Assembly: GCA_003542355.1 (NCBI GenBank)
Contig: DPKU01000048.1
Location: 10,864-15,921 of the forward strand
Length of the DNA stretch: 5,058 bases
Source of the DNA: Clostridiales bacterium
Lineage (GTDB): Bacteria > Bacillota > Clostridia > Peptostreptococcales > Anaerovoracaceae
Reading direction: 5' to 3'
The stretch's first letter is position 1. Every line of letters starts with the position of its first letter. Positions 1 through 5,058 of the stretch are shown here, one piece after another. Made by a program: the position numbers and the translations under genes. The notes below the pieces were generated by a model. The model was given only the letters and a program-made list of their open reading frames with translations. It did not search any database and had not been told where the DNA came from.

Positions 1-243
1 GGAGACAGATCTTTCACGTTCATCACAAAGACGCCGCCTGCGGCAGTGCTGCTCAAGAAAGCGGCCGGACTGGACACCGCATCCGGCGAGCCCAACAAGA
101 AAAAGGTCGCCTCACTGACGACTGAACAAATGCAAGCCATCGCCAAGATCAAAATGCCCGATTTGAATGCAGCAAGCCTGGACAGTGCCACTGAGATGGT
201 CAAAGGGACCGCCAGAAGCATGGGCATCACAGTCAAGGACTAG
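1..243 (+). CDS. rplK: 50S ribosomal protein L11, C-terminal part (5' end outside window)
   Basis: The reading frame is open from base 1 to the TAG at 241-243 and gives 80 residues, a little over half of the usual ~140-residue L11. It begins with GDRSFTFITKTPPAAVLLKK, the strongly conserved linker and start of the C-terminal RNA-binding domain, and ends with GTARSMGITVKD, the typical L11 C-terminus. In the family this domain binds the GTPase-associated region of 23S rRNA (helices 43/44); the missing N-terminal domain works with elongation factors and with RelA activation. The true start lies upstream, so the in-frame GTG at 46 is an internal valine codon, not a start. The gene is followed after 43 bases by rplA, as expected for the L11 operon. 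There are no frameshifts or odd residues in the visible part. Confidence 0.98.
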   Translation, partial: GDRSFTFITKTPPAAVLLKKAAGLDTASGEPNKKKVASLTTEQMQAIAKIKMPDLNAASLDSATEMVKGTARSMGITVKD

Positions 244-246
244 CAC

Positions 247-273
247 GTGGGAGGCGAAAGCCGTATGCACCAC
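247..273 (+). promoter_or_regulatory. Ribosomal protein L1 binding site in the mRNA (23S rRNA mimic)
   Basis: The rplK-rplA spacer folds as two short helices around an asymmetric internal loop. GTGG (247-250) pairs with CCAC (270-273), and GGC (253-255) pairs with GCC (260-262) under a GAAA tetraloop (256-259). The bases between the helices are GA (251-252) on one side and GTATGCA (263-269) on the other. The 5' strand GTGGGAGGC and the 3' elements GCCG and CCAC match, as I recall it, the L1-binding stem of bacterial 23S rRNA (helix 76/77 region). Known L1 feedback works by such mimicry. The helix ends directly against the rplA Shine-Dalgarno site AAGGAGG (274-280), so bound L1 should block rplA translation. 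The fold is read by eye; L1 binding is inferred. Confidence 0.8.
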
Positions 274-286
274 AAGGAGGAAACAA

Positions 287-988
287 ATGCCTAAAAGAGG
301 AAAGAGTTATCAGGATTCGGTTAAGCTTTACGACAAAACCGAGCTGTACGAAGTGGAACAGGCAATGGCGATCGTAACGAAGACTGCCAAAGCGAAGTTT
401 GACGAAACCGTGGAAGCACACGTTCGGCTGGGCGTTGACGGACGACATGCAGATCAGCAGGTCAGAGGAGCCATCGTACTGCCTCACGGAACCGGAAAGA
501 CCAAAAAAGTTCTGGTTTTCGCCAAGGGCGACAAAGTCCACGAAGCGGAAGCAGCTGGAGCGGATTACGTAGGCGCCGAAGAATTGGCGCAAAAAATCCA
601 GAGCGAAAGCTGGTTCGATTTCGACGTAGTCGTTGCCACACCCGACATGATGGGTGTCGTAGGACGGCTGGGAAAGATCCTGGGCCCCAAGGGCTTGATG
701 CCCAACCCCAAATCCGGTACGGTCACCATGGACTTGACCAGAGCATTGGAAGAGATCAAAGCTGGTAAAGTGGAATATCGTCTGGACAAGACCAACATCA
801 TCCACACGCCCATCGGCAAAGCCTCGTTTGGCGAAGAGAAGCTGAAAGAAAACTTCGCTGCGCTGATCGAAGCCATCATCAAAGCAAAGCCCGCTGCGGC
901 AAAAGGGCAGTACCTCAAGAGCGTCACGGTGAGCACCACCATGGGCCCTGGAGTCAAGCTGAACCCGCAGAAGCTGACACTCGGTTAG
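287..988 (+). CDS. rplA: 50S ribosomal protein L1
   Basis: This 233-residue protein is normal full length for L1 (about 230). It begins MPKRGKSYQD. The start at ATG 287 is set by the Shine-Dalgarno site AAGGAGG at 274-280, six bases away, and by the family's usual N-terminus. The same frame stays open upstream to 167, but that part overlaps rplK and lacks L1 sequence. Two-domain L1 features are clear: the RNA-binding segment AKFDETVEAHVRLGVD (about 36-51, including the conserved Phe at 38), the signature GRLGKILGPKGLMPNPKSGT (126-145) in the second domain, and the C-terminal STTMGPGVKLNP (216-227) with the Thr-Met pair that contacts RNA. L1 forms the mobile stalk next to the E site of the 50S subunit and helps release deacylated tRNA; it also represses its own operon. 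It is probably cotranscribed with rplK, and its own translation is probably controlled by the L1 site just upstream. Confidence 0.98.
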   Translation: MPKRGKSYQDSVKLYDKTELYEVEQAMAIVTKTAKAKFDETVEAHVRLGVDGRHADQQVRGAIVLPHGTGKTKKVLVFAKGDKVHEAEAAGADYVGAEELAQKIQSESWFDFDVVVATPDMMGVVGRLGKILGPKGLMPNPKSGTVTMDLTRALEEIKAGKVEYRLDKTNIIHTPIGKASFGEEKLKENFAALIEAIIKAKPAAAKGQYLKSVTVSTTMGPGVKLNPQKLTLG

Positions 989-1126
989 GACGAAAAGCCG
1001 AATCGCAACAAAACAGAATACTACAGACTGTAGACAGCCGGTGCTTCACCGCTTAATATCCGGCCGAGGTTACGATTCATAGATTATGAGCCTTTTCCGT
1101 CTGCAGACAAGAAAAGGCTTTTTTTT
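989..1126 (+). promoter_or_regulatory. L10 leader: autoregulatory attenuator before rplJL
   Basis: The 160-base gap before rplJ carries the hallmarks of the L10 leader RNA family. The core runs TAGACAG (1031-1037), then a loop with CGCTTAATATCC (1050-1061), then GCCGAGG (1063-1069). GCCGG (1037-1041) pairs with CCGGC (1060-1064). A closing helix pairs GAATCG (1000-1005) with CGATTC (1073-1078). AGACAG facing GAGG is the expected kink-turn region where the L10(L12)4 complex binds. An intrinsic terminator follows at 1089-1126. In B. subtilis L10(L12)4 binding favours termination, which limits rplJL expression. Two upstream segments can compete with the terminator: 989-997 with 1092-1101, and 1028-1035 with 1099-1106. 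I recognise the family from its conserved sequence; the exact switch pairing is inferred. Confidence 0.88.
1089..1126 (+). terminator. Intrinsic terminator (attenuator) in the rplJ leader
   Basis: AGCCTTTTC (1089-1097) pairs perfectly with GAAAAGGCT (1111-1119). Inside, GTC (1099-1101) pairs with GAC (1106-1108) around a TGCA loop. The stem is followed without a gap by a run of eight T (1119-1126, the first also closing the stem). This is a textbook Rho-independent terminator placed between rplA and rplJ in an operon that must be read through, so it should act conditionally, as the output of the L10 leader. The rplJ ribosome binding site (AAAGGAG, 1137-1143) lies just past it. Confidence 0.9.
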
Positions 1127-1148
1127 CGAAAGCCGGAAAGGAGAATTC

Positions 1149-1742
1149 ATGTCAGTAGAAAATCTCAAACTCAAACAAGCGATCATCGACGAAATCAAAG
1201 AAAAGCTGAACAGAGCCGAATGCGCTGTGGTCATCGACTATCTGGGCACGACAGTGGAGCAGGCCAACGCCATGAGAAGAAAGCTTTGCGAAGCCAACGT
1301 GGATTACACCGTCTACAAGAACACGATGATGGCCCGCGCCATCGCAGGGACGCAGTACGAATCGCTGAAAAACGTTCTGGAAGGACCCAGCGCCATTGCC
1401 ATCAGTTACGATGATGCCATTGCGCCGGCAAGAGTCCTGGCAGGCGTCATGAAAGAATACAACAAAATGGCCTTCAAGGCCGGCGTGGTCGAAGGCGTAT
1501 TTTACGATGCGGAGGGCGTCAAGGAACTGTCCGCCATCCCATCCAGAGACGAATTGATCGCCAAGTTCATGGGCAGCATCCAATCGCCTGTGGGCAAATT
1601 CGTTCGCACACTTCAGGCTGTGGCGGATGCAAAACCCCAGTCGGGTGACGCACCCAAAGCACCGGCCGCAGTGCAGGAACCTGCAGAAGCGGTTCAGGAA
1701 CCCGAAACCCTTGTCGAAGCAGAAGCCCCGGCAGCAGAATAA
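1149..1742 (+). CDS. rplJ: 50S ribosomal protein L10
   Basis: This 197-residue protein starts MSVENLKLKQ at ATG 1149, five bases after AAAGGAG (1137-1143). An in-frame ATG at 1086 is excluded because it would make the terminator hairpin coding. The globular N-terminal domain (about 1-130) binds 23S rRNA beside L11; conserved parts include VVIDYLGTTVEQANAMRRKL (27-46) and YTVYKNTMMARAI (53-65). SPVGKFVRTLQAVADAK (146-162) matches the C-terminal helix that carries L12 dimers; from its shortness I infer two dimers rather than three. L10 and L12 make the stalk that recruits elongation factors and other translational GTPases. Residues 163-197 form an extra tail rich in Ala, Pro and Glu, longer than the usual 165-175-residue L10, with a 7-residue tandem repeat (AVQEPAE, AVQEPET). 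The tail is likely disordered and its role is unknown. Confidence 0.97.
   Translation: MSVENLKLKQAIIDEIKEKLNRAECAVVIDYLGTTVEQANAMRRKLCEANVDYTVYKNTMMARAIAGTQYESLKNVLEGPSAIAISYDDAIAPARVLAGVMKEYNKMAFKAGVVEGVFYDAEGVKELSAIPSRDELIAKFMGSIQSPVGKFVRTLQAVADAKPQSGDAPKAPAAVQEPAEAVQEPETLVEAEAPAAE
1668..1709 (+). repeat. Imperfect 21-bp tandem repeat in the rplJ tail
   Basis: Two adjacent 21-base units (1668-1688 and 1689-1709) encode AVQEPAE and AVQEPET. They share most bases, including the block CAGGAACC, and differ mainly at third positions and at the last two codons. The unit length is a multiple of three, so copy-number change would keep the frame. This looks like an old in-frame duplication in a low-constraint tail. 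Confidence 0.6.
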
Positions 1743-1782
1743 TCATCAGAAAACAATAAAAAATCTTAATGGAGGAAATACA

Positions 1783-2145
1783 ATGAATAAAGAACAAATC
1801 ATCGAAGCCATCAAAGCGATGACCGTACTTGAGCTCAATGAGCTGGTCAAAGCATGCGAAGAAGAATTCGGCGTTTCTGCAGCAGCTCCCGTAGCCGCAG
1901 CAGGTGCTGCCGCCGCAGAAGCCGTGGAAGTCAAGGAAGAGTTTGACGTAGTCCTGGTCGCAGCAGGCGCAGAGAAGATCAAGGTCATCAAAGCCGTAAG
2001 AGAGATCACCGGCCTGGGCCTCAAAGAAGCCAAAGATCTGGTAGACACCGCTCCCCAGACCGTCAAGGAAGCAGCTCCTACCGCAGAAGCCAACGAGCTG
2101 AAAGCCAAACTGGAAGAAGTCGGCGCAACTGTAGAACTCAAATAA
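1783..2145 (+). CDS. rplL: 50S ribosomal protein L7/L12
   Basis: This 120-residue protein is typical in length. ATG 1783 lies seven bases after GGAGG (1771-1775), and the gene follows rplJ by 40 bases with no promoter visible between them, so the pair is probably one transcript. The parts are standard: an N-terminal dimerisation domain that docks on L10 (1-32, MNKEQIIEAIKAMTVLELNE onward), an Ala-rich flexible hinge (about 33-50), and a C-terminal domain (51-120) with EKIKVIKAVREITGLGLKEA (64-83). This last stretch is the conserved lysine-rich surface that contacts EF-Tu, EF-G and IF2. The protein is present in several copies per ribosome, unlike other ribosomal proteins. Its strong ribosome binding site and the lack of a long leader fit higher translation. 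The single Cys at 25 is the only slightly unusual residue. Confidence 0.98.
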   Translation: MNKEQIIEAIKAMTVLELNELVKACEEEFGVSAAAPVAAAGAAAAEAVEVKEEFDVVLVAAGAEKIKVIKAVREITGLGLKEAKDLVDTAPQTVKEAAPTAEANELKAKLEEVGATVELK

Positions 2146-2164
2146 GCGATCCGATACGTGTGTT

Positions 2165-2191
2165 AGGGTTGCCCGAAAGGGGCAACCCTTT
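2165..2191 (+). terminator. Hairpin after rplL: partial terminator or processing site
   Basis: AGGGTTGCCC (2165-2174) pairs perfectly over 10 bp with GGGCAACCCT (2180-2189) around a GAAAG loop. It starts 20 bases after the rplL stop. Only three T follow (2189-2191) before CTGCGC, so the U tract is weak and termination is probably incomplete. In E. coli the rplL-rpoB gap also holds an attenuator and an RNase III site that lower rpoB expression relative to the ribosomal genes; the same role is inferred here. A purely protective 3' end for the rplJL mRNA is the alternative. Confidence 0.7.
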
Positions 2192-2218
2192 CTGCGCTTG
2201 TGGCGAAAGAAAATTTCC

Positions 2219-2247
2219 TTGACGCCTTGTCAACAATGTAGTATTAT
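2219..2247 (+). promoter_or_regulatory. Sigma-A type promoter for rpoB
   Basis: A -35 box TTGACG (2219-2224) and a -10 box TATTAT (2242-2247) are separated by the optimal 17 bases. Each differs from the consensus by one base. Transcription would start near 2254-2256, giving a leader of about 43 bases before the rpoB ATG. It lies downstream of the hairpin at 2165-2191, so rpoB can be expressed independently of the ribosomal protein genes. The region is visibly more AT-rich than the flanking genes. No start site mapping is available from the sequence. Confidence 0.75.
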
Positions 2248-2256
2248 AGTACATTG
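2234..2256. repeat. 23-bp near-perfect palindrome over the rpoB -10 box
   Basis: CAATGTA (2234-2240) and TACATTG (2250-2256) are exact inverted copies, and the nine bases between them are also symmetric except for G2241/G2249. That gives 10 of 11 base pairs matched around T2245. The centre falls on the -10 box TATTAT and the 3' arm reaches the predicted start site, the usual place for a repressor operator. It is not followed by a T run and would be mostly untranscribed from this promoter, so a terminator role is unlikely. No specific regulator can be named. Confidence 0.55.
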
Positions 2257-2297
2257 CCACGCATAGTTTTTCGGATTCAATGTAAGGAGGGAATACA

Positions 2298-5058
2298 ATG
2301 CCCCAACCCGTTAAAATAGGTAGAAAAGAACGCATGAGCTATTCAAAGATCGAGTCGGTCCTGCCCATGCCCAACCTCATACAGATTCAGAAAGACTCCT
2401 ATGATTGGTTTATCAAAGAGGGTCTTGCCGAAGTTTTTGAGGATATATCTCCGATCAGGGACTACGCAGATAATCTTGCACTGGAATTCGTGGATCACTC
2501 CATCTCCAACGACTCGAAGTTCGATCAGGAAGAGTGCAAGGAACGGGATGCAACCTATGCCGCTCCGCTCAAAGTCAAAGTTCGCCTGGTGAATCAGGAA
2601 TCCGGCGAAGTCAAAGAACAAGAAGTATTCATGGGGGATTTCCCCATCATGACGGAAAAGGGCACCTTTATCTATAACGGAGCAGAGCGCGTGGTCGTTA
2701 CGCAGCTCGTCCGCAGTCCCGGACCTTATTACGATGTATCCATCGATAAATCCAACAACAAACTGTTCTCTACGACGATCATCCCCAACAGGGGCGCCTG
2801 GCTGGAGTACGAAACGGATTCCAACGAAGTGCTTTCCGTTCGCGTGGACAGAACCAGAAAGCAGCCTGTCACAGCGATCCTCCGGGCGCTTGCATACAAG
2901 TCGGTCGACGATAAGGTCGAGTCGGAAATGCGGAAAGACCCGACGATCAAAGAAGAAGATCTGGCCAAAAAGGTACGCCGCTACAAGGAGTACAGGACAG
3001 ATATGGCAGCGATGCTGTACGAGGGGACCAACGAAGAGATCGAAAAGATCTTCGGGATCAATCCGCGGCTTCACAAGTCCATGGAAAAGGATCTTACCAC
3101 CAACTACGACGAAGGTCTGAAAGAAATATACAGAAAACTGCGGCCCGGAGAACCGGCCACGTTCGAAAGCGCCTACGATCTCATCGAAGCGTTGTTTTTC
3201 GATGCCAAGCGCTACGATCTGGCCAAAGTTGGCCGTTATAAATACAATAAGAAGCTGGGTCTGTCCAACCGGATCGCAAATTGCGTTCTGGCCGAGGACG
3301 TGGCATCGCCCCTCACCGGCGAGATCCTGGCGGAAAAGGATCAAAAAGTCTCCAGAATACTGGCTAAGGAAATTGAAAACGCCGGTGTGGAGTACGTGTT
3401 TGTTCGGAGCAAAACAGAAGAAGGCGCCGCAGTCAAAGTCATCGGCAACAACTTCGTGGAGCTGCGGAACTACATCTCTTTTGATCCCGCAGAGAAAAAG
3501 ATTCCCGAAAAAGTGTTCTTCCCCGTTCTGAAAGATCTTCTGAAGCAAAAGGAAGAGATGGAGAAGGGCGCCGGAAAGTCCAAAAAAGCCAAAGAAGAAG
3601 CCAATGAAGCTTTCGCATCGCTGTTGGTCTCTCATAAAAACCAGCTTTCTCCCAAACATATCATTCTGGATGACGTCATTGCATCGGTCAGTTATCTGCT
3701 GAACCTGAGTGACGGGATCGGAAACACAGACGACATCGACCATCTGGGCAACAGAAGACTGCGCACTGTGGGAGAATTGCTTCAGAATCAGTTCCGCATC
3801 GGCCTGGCCCGCATGGAGCGGGTCGTAAAGGAACGCATGACCATTCAGGACATCGAGGCAACCACGCCTCAGGTGCTGATGAATATTCGGCCGGTAACGG
3901 CAGCGATCAAGGAATTCTTCGGAAGTTCCCAGCTGTCTCAGTTTATGGACCAGACCAACCCGTTGGCAGAGCTTACGCATAAGAGAAGACTTTCTGCGCT
4001 GGGCCCCGGCGGGCTTTCCCGGGAAAGGGCGGGATTCGAGGTCCGGGACGTCCATCACTCCCATTATGGTCGCATGTGCCCCATCGAGACGCCGGAAGGT
4101 CCCAACATCGGGCTGATCGGATCGCTGACGACATACGGAGTTATCAATGAGTATGGCTTTATTGAAACGCCGTATCGAAAAGTTGACAAAGAGAAGGGTT
4201 TCGTTACGCGGGATATCCAATACCTCACTGCAGACGAGGAAGAGCAACTGATCATCGCTCAGGCCAACGAACTGCTAGACGAAGACAGCCGGTTTTTGAA
4301 CCAAAAGGTCGTCGCCCGTGGAGGACTGGGAGAGATCAACCTCTATCCCAGAGATGAAGTGGACTACATGGACGTATCGCCTCGTCAGGTGGTATCCATC
4401 GCGACAGCGATGATCCCTTTCCTGGAGAACGATGACGCCAACCGGGCGCTCATGGGCTCCAACATGCAACGGCAGGCCGTACCACTCCTGGTTGCGGATG
4501 CGCCGATCATCGGCACTGGCGTAGAAGACACGGCAGCCCGTGATTCGGGCGTCGTAGTGCTGGCGCGCAACGATGGCACAGTCCAATACGTGGACTCTAC
4601 CCGAATTGTGGTCCGCAGGGATGACGGTGGCGGGAACGACACCTATAAGCTTCTGAAATACAGACGATCCAATCAGGGCACCTGCATCAATCAGAAACCC
4701 ATCGTGGATCACGGAGAGCACATCACTGCCGGTGAAGTGATCGCCGACGGACCTTCCACCGATCAGGGCGAGATCGCCCTGGGCCGGAACCTCTTCATAG
4801 GATTTATGACGTGGGAAGGCTATAACTACGAGGATGCCGTCGTGCTGAACGAACGGCTGCTCATGGACGATGTGCTCACATCGATCCATATCGAAGAATA
4901 CGAATCCGAAGCGCGGGACACCAAGCTGGGCCCCGAAGAGATCACCCGGGACATTCCTAACGTAGGCGAGGATGCGCTAAAGGATCTGGACGAAGAAGGC
5001 ATTATCCGCGTAGGTGCGGAAGTGGATTCATCTGATATTCTGGTGGGCAAGGTGACGC
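2298..5058 (+). CDS. rpoB: DNA-directed RNA polymerase subunit beta (3' end outside window)
   Basis: An uninterrupted frame runs from ATG 2298 to the window end: 920 residues of an expected ~1,200-1,250. The start follows AAGGAGG (2284-2290) by seven bases and gives MPQPVKIGRKERMSYSKIES, a normal beta N-terminus. Visible parts are the protrusion and lobe (about 1-480, with ERVVVTQLVRSPGP at 130-143), DDIDHLGNRRLRTVGELLQN leading to the rifampicin pocket GSSQLSQFMDQTNPLAELTH (542-561), and NRALMGSNMQRQAVP (715-729) and GYNYEDAV (841-848) of the active-centre region. E845-D846 correspond to E. coli E813-D814. Asp551, His561 and Ser566 (E. coli 516, 526, 531) are wild type, which predicts rifamycin sensitivity at this site. 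A Lys/Glu-rich stretch (412-438) is longer than the B. subtilis counterpart. The C-terminal lysines, flap and clamp parts fall outside. The subunit pairs with beta' to form the polymerase active site; rpoC is expected next. Confidence 0.98.
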   Translation, partial: MPQPVKIGRKERMSYSKIESVLPMPNLIQIQKDSYDWFIKEGLAEVFEDISPIRDYADNLALEFVDHSISNDSKFDQEECKERDATYAAPLKVKVRLVNQESGEVKEQEVFMGDFPIMTEKGTFIYNGAERVVVTQLVRSPGPYYDVSIDKSNNKLFSTTIIPNRGAWLEYETDSNEVLSVRVDRTRKQPVTAILRALAYKSVDDKVESEMRKDPTIKEEDLAKKVRRYKEYRTDMAAMLYEGTNEEIEKIFGINPRLHKSMEKDLTTNYDEGLKEIYRKLRPGEPATFESAYDLIEALFFDAKRYDLAKVGRYKYNKKLGLSNRIANCVLAEDVASPLTGEILAEKDQKVSRILAKEIENAGVEYVFVRSKTEEGAAVKVIGNNFVELRNYISFDPAEKKIPEKVFFPVLKDLLKQKEEMEKGAGKSKKAKEEANEAFASLLVSHKNQLSPKHIILDDVIASVSYLLNLSDGIGNTDDIDHLGNRRLRTVGELLQNQFRIGLARMERVVKERMTIQDIEATTPQVLMNIRPVTAAIKEFFGSSQLSQFMDQTNPLAELTHKRRLSALGPGGLSRERAGFEVRDVHHSHYGRMCPIETPEGPNIGLIGSLTTYGVINEYGFIETPYRKVDKEKGFVTRDIQYLTADEEEQLIIAQANELLDEDSRFLNQKVVARGGLGEINLYPRDEVDYMDVSPRQVVSIATAMIPFLENDDANRALMGSNMQRQAVPLLVADAPIIGTGVEDTAARDSGVVVLARNDGTVQYVDSTRIVVRRDDGGGNDTYKLLKYRRSNQGTCINQKPIVDHGEHITAGEVIADGPSTDQGEIALGRNLFIGFMTWEGYNYEDAVVLNERLLMDDVLTSIHIEEYESEARDTKLGPEEITRDIPNVGEDALKDLDEEGIIRVGAEVDSSDILVGKVT

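Noticed and set aside
46..48. GTG as a start for a short protein at 46-243
   Set aside because: The L11 frame is open and conserved from base 1, so this GTG is an internal Val codon of a gene cut by the window edge.
167..286. Upstream extension of rplA to an ATG at 167
   Set aside because: It overlaps rplK in another frame, encodes nothing L1-like and crosses the L1 RNA site. The Shine-Dalgarno site at 274-280 points to ATG 287.
233..805. Open frame on the - strand opposite rplA (and similar ones opposite rplJ and rplL)
   Set aside because: They are shadows of highly conserved ribosomal protein genes, with no family resemblance, no ribosome binding site and no spacing that suggests expression.
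1086..1148. Upstream extension of rplJ to an ATG at 1086
   Set aside because: The extra residues are encoded by the terminator hairpin and T run, and the L10 N-terminus is clear at 1149 with a good ribosome binding site.
2343..4247. A 634-codon open frame on the - strand opposite rpoB
   Set aside because: It lies in exact codon register with rpoB, so its stops can arise only from TTA, CTA or TCA codons in the sense gene. Those codons are rare here, which leaves the mirror frame open by codon bias. Its ends fall on such codons (TCA at 2343-2345). The translation resembles no protein I know, while the sense strand is unmistakable RpoB.
4275..4889. A 204-codon open frame on the - strand
   Set aside because: Same mirror register as the previous one, bounded by the sense CTA codon at 4275-4277. 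It has no ribosome binding site or recognisable protein features and overlaps conserved rpoB sequence.
1..5058. Search for a novel system, mobile element or CRISPR array
   Set aside because: Every coding stretch belongs to the conserved L11-L1-L10-L12-RpoB cluster. No terminal inverted repeats, transposase, regularly spaced direct repeats or foreign-looking base composition were seen.

Overview
The window is an ordinary piece of the bacterial core translation and transcription cluster, in the order rplK (3' end) - rplA - rplJ - rplL - rpoB (5' part), all on the + strand. Three things suggest a low-to-mid GC Firmicute of the class Clostridia. The Shine-Dalgarno sites are strong (AAGGAGG type), an L10 leader with a terminator hairpin sits before rplJ, and RpoB reads like clostridial RpoB (for example MTWEGYNYEDAVVLNERL and IGLIGSLTTYGVINEYGF). 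This placement is from recognition of the proteins, not from a search. The genus is not identifiable by eye.

Layout. 1-243 is the C-terminal part of ribosomal protein L11. 244-286 holds an RNA element that imitates the 23S rRNA binding site of L1 and abuts the rplA ribosome binding site. 287-988 is rplA (L1). 989-1148 is an untranslated leader with the L10-binding fold and an intrinsic terminator, so it is a probable attenuator. 1149-1742 is rplJ (L10) with an acidic, Ala/Pro-rich tail. 1783-2145 is rplL (L7/L12). 2146-2297 holds a strong hairpin with a poor U tract, then a good sigma-A-type promoter whose -10 box lies inside a near-perfect 23-bp palindrome. 2298-5058 is rpoB, open to the end of the window: about 920 residues, with the C-terminal quarter missing.

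How it fits together. L11 and L1 belong to the L11 and L1 stalk regions of the 50S subunit. L10 and L12 form the stalk that recruits translation factors. RpoB is the beta subunit of RNA polymerase. The spacers carry separate feedback controls: L1 on its own mRNA, L10(L12) on the rplJL leader, and an independent promoter plus partial terminator to set rpoB apart from the ribosomal genes. B. subtilis has ybxB between rplL and rpoB; there is no such gene here.

I found no mobile element, CRISPR array, tRNA or rRNA, and nothing that looks like an undescribed system. The points most worth a second look are all regulatory: the L1 mimic, the leader's competing pairings (one starting directly after the rplA stop codon), and the palindrome over the rpoB -10 box.
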